A DNA stretch of 64,000 bases from JAMLHH01 sp035515235 (GTDB taxonomy: Bacteria > Bacteroidota > Bacteroidia > Chitinophagales > JADIYW01). The stretch spans positions 1-64,000 of the forward strand of contig DATJBS010000070.1 in NCBI GenBank assembly GCA_035515235.1, given 5' to 3'. Under the pieces are notes generated by a model. That model saw nothing but the letters and a program-made list of their open reading frames with translations, had not been told where the DNA came from and ran no database searches. Position numbers and translations under genes: made by a program. Below, piece after piece: positions 62,771 through 64,000 of this stretch (position 1 is the first letter of the stretch; each line of letters starts with the position of its first letter).

Positions 62771-64000
62771 ATGAAAATATTACTCACAGGTGCAACAGGA
62801 TATATTGGTAAAAGACTACTTCCACTTTTAATAGAAGCAGGTCATGAAGTGATTTGTGGAGTTAGAGATCCTTTGCGATTTAGAGTGCCCGAATCTTTAA
62901 TAGATAATATTTCAGTGATTCAATTGGATTTGTTGGATGAAAAATCATTAGAGAATATTCCAAAAGATATTGATGGTGCTTATCTAGTGCATTCCATGTC
63001 TTCTACTGGCGACTTTCAAGCTATGGAAGAAACCTCTGCTATTAATTTTAGAGAAGCACTGAATACCACTCAAGTCAACCATGTCATTTACCTAAGTGGC
63101 ATTGTGAATGAATCTGAACTCTCCAAGCATTTAGATTCTAGAAAAAAAGTAGAGATGGAATTGGGTAAAGGCAATTACAACTTTACCACTTTTAGAGCGG
63201 GAATCATTATCGGTTCTGGTAGTGCCTCTTTTGAAATCATAAGAGATTTAGTAGAGAAATTACCTATTATGATTACTCCTAAATGGCTCAATACTAAATG
63301 TCAACCTATTGGAGTATCTGATGTTTTAGGTTTTTTATCTAAGTCTTTATTCCAACCAGAAACTTACAACCAAAACTTTGATATCGGTGGCCCTGATATT
63401 TTGACTTACAAAGAGATGCTTCTACTTTTTGCTAAAGAAAGAAATCTTAACAGAAAAATATGGACAGTTCCGATCATGACACCGAAGCTATCTTCGTATT
63501 GGTTATATTTTGTAACCTCCACTTCTTATACACTTGCTGCTTCATTAGTGAATAGTATGCATATCGAAGTGATTTGTCGAGATAATAGAATCAATAAAAT
63601 CCTTGACATTACTCCTATTAGTTATCAAGAATCCCTCAAAAAAGCATTTACAAAAATTGACTCCAATGAAATCTTATCAAGTTGGAAAGATTCTTATTCT
63701 AGCAGTGGTTTAAGTTTCAATATCTCCGACTTTATTGAAGTTCCTACATTCGGATGTTTCAAAGATATTAAAACCCAAAAAGTGATTGATAGAGCTTCAA
63801 GCATAGATAAAATCTGGAGCATTGGCGGAGAGACAGGTTGGTATTATGGCGATTGGTTATGGGAATTGAGAGGTTTTATGGATAAAATGGTGGGTGGTGT
63901 AGGACTGAGAAGAGGTCGTACAAATCCTTATTCGATTAATGTAGGAGATTCCATAGATTTTTGGCGCGTATTATATGCAAATAAAGAGGAAGGACGATTA
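62771..64000 (+). CDS. SDR family oxidoreductase with DUF2867-like C-terminus, partial
   Basis: The frame starts with ATG at 62771 and stays open to the window edge (410 codons, no stop). Residues 1-290 form an atypical SDR Rossmann domain (KILLTGATGYIGKRLLPLL, VIYLSGI, TTFRAGIIIGSGSASFE). From about 320, IGGETGWYYGDWLWELRGF and GGVGLRRGRTNP match the DUF2867 domain that often follows such SDRs. Substrate unknown. It follows the export operon after 119 bases. Confidence 0.9.
   Translation, partial: MKILLTGATGYIGKRLLPLLIEAGHEVICGVRDPLRFRVPESLIDNISVIQLDLLDEKSLENIPKDIDGAYLVHSMSSTGDFQAMEETSAINFREALNTTQVNHVIYLSGIVNESELSKHLDSRKKVEMELGKGNYNFTTFRAGIIIGSGSASFEIIRDLVEKLPIMITPKWLNTKCQPIGVSDVLGFLSKSLFQPETYNQNFDIGGPDILTYKEMLLLFAKERNLNRKIWTVPIMTPKLSSYWLYFVTSTSYTLAASLVNSMHIEVICRDNRINKILDITPISYQESLKKAFTKIDSNEILSSWKDSYSSSGLSFNISDFIEVPTFGCFKDIKTQKVIDRASSIDKIWSIGGETGWYYGDWLWELRGFMDKMVGGVGLRRGRTNPYSINVGDSIDFWRVLYANKEEGRL

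Noticed and set aside
1..64000. tRNA, rRNA or CRISPR arrays
   Set aside because: I scanned the intergenic gaps by eye and saw no cloverleaf, rRNA-like sequence or regularly spaced repeats; a tRNAscan or CRISPR search would be decisive.

Overview
The window is AT-rich chromosomal DNA from a member of the Bacteroidota. The signs are DUF1501 proteins ending in a type IX secretion (T9SS) sorting domain, promoters with a TAnnTTTG -7 box, few clear Shine-Dalgarno sequences, and family choices common in that phylum (half-length asparaginase, NRDE protein, DUF4197 lipoprotein, mobile mystery A/B pair). Genus and order cannot be fixed from what is here.

Layout. 1-5.4 kb is accessory DNA: a 5'-truncated type ISP restriction-modification gene, an AbiJ-like abortive-infection protein, an SRAP/HMCES DNA-repair protein and a lipoprotein. 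These are followed by two gene cassettes (a CDF-type cation transporter with an N-terminal metal-binding-like domain, and a membrane-anchored Fic protein). The cassettes are separated by long imperfect hairpins built like integron attC sites but with an unusual core (GTTGT...). 5.65-13.2 kb is a heavy-metal efflux locus: response regulator, sensor kinase, then CzcC-, CzcB- and CzcA-like subunits. 13.4-24.9 kb is mostly core or housekeeping on the + strand (uraH, a TIGR01777 epimerase, dgt, nhaA, a DnaQ-like exonuclease, penicillin acylase, NRDE protein). 24.9-28.9 kb is a minus-strand block with pnp, rpsO, a family-9 glycosyltransferase and a GlsB-like protein, with clear terminators. 29-36.6 kb is a tandem duplication of a DUF1800-DUF1501 operon.

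36.8-50.8 kb is mixed: DMT transporter, MscS channel, a metallophosphoesterase with altered metal ligands, a MazF toxin-antitoxin pair, an NlpC/P60 peptidase, an HNH protein, cinA and sbcDC. 50.9-52.2 kb holds a REP-like palindrome and the mobile mystery A/B (XRE + Fic) pair under a repeated operator. 52.3-58 kb holds a pentapeptide-repeat protein, mgtA, a GNAT acetyltransferase, a hexameric tyrosine-coordinated heme protein and a serine hydrolase. At about 58.04 kb two divergent genes both lack their 5' ends, which suggests one deletion. The window ends with a Crp/Fnr regulator, an FNR-box-like site and a TolC-HlyD-ABC-permease export operon, then an SDR/DUF2867 gene that runs off the edge.

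The strongest candidate for something new is the cassette array at 3.39-5.38 kb. In each cassette the core at its left boundary is the exact 10-bp reverse complement of the core at its right boundary. This is expected if each cassette was once a circle closed at a folded attC-like site. No integrase gene is in the window.
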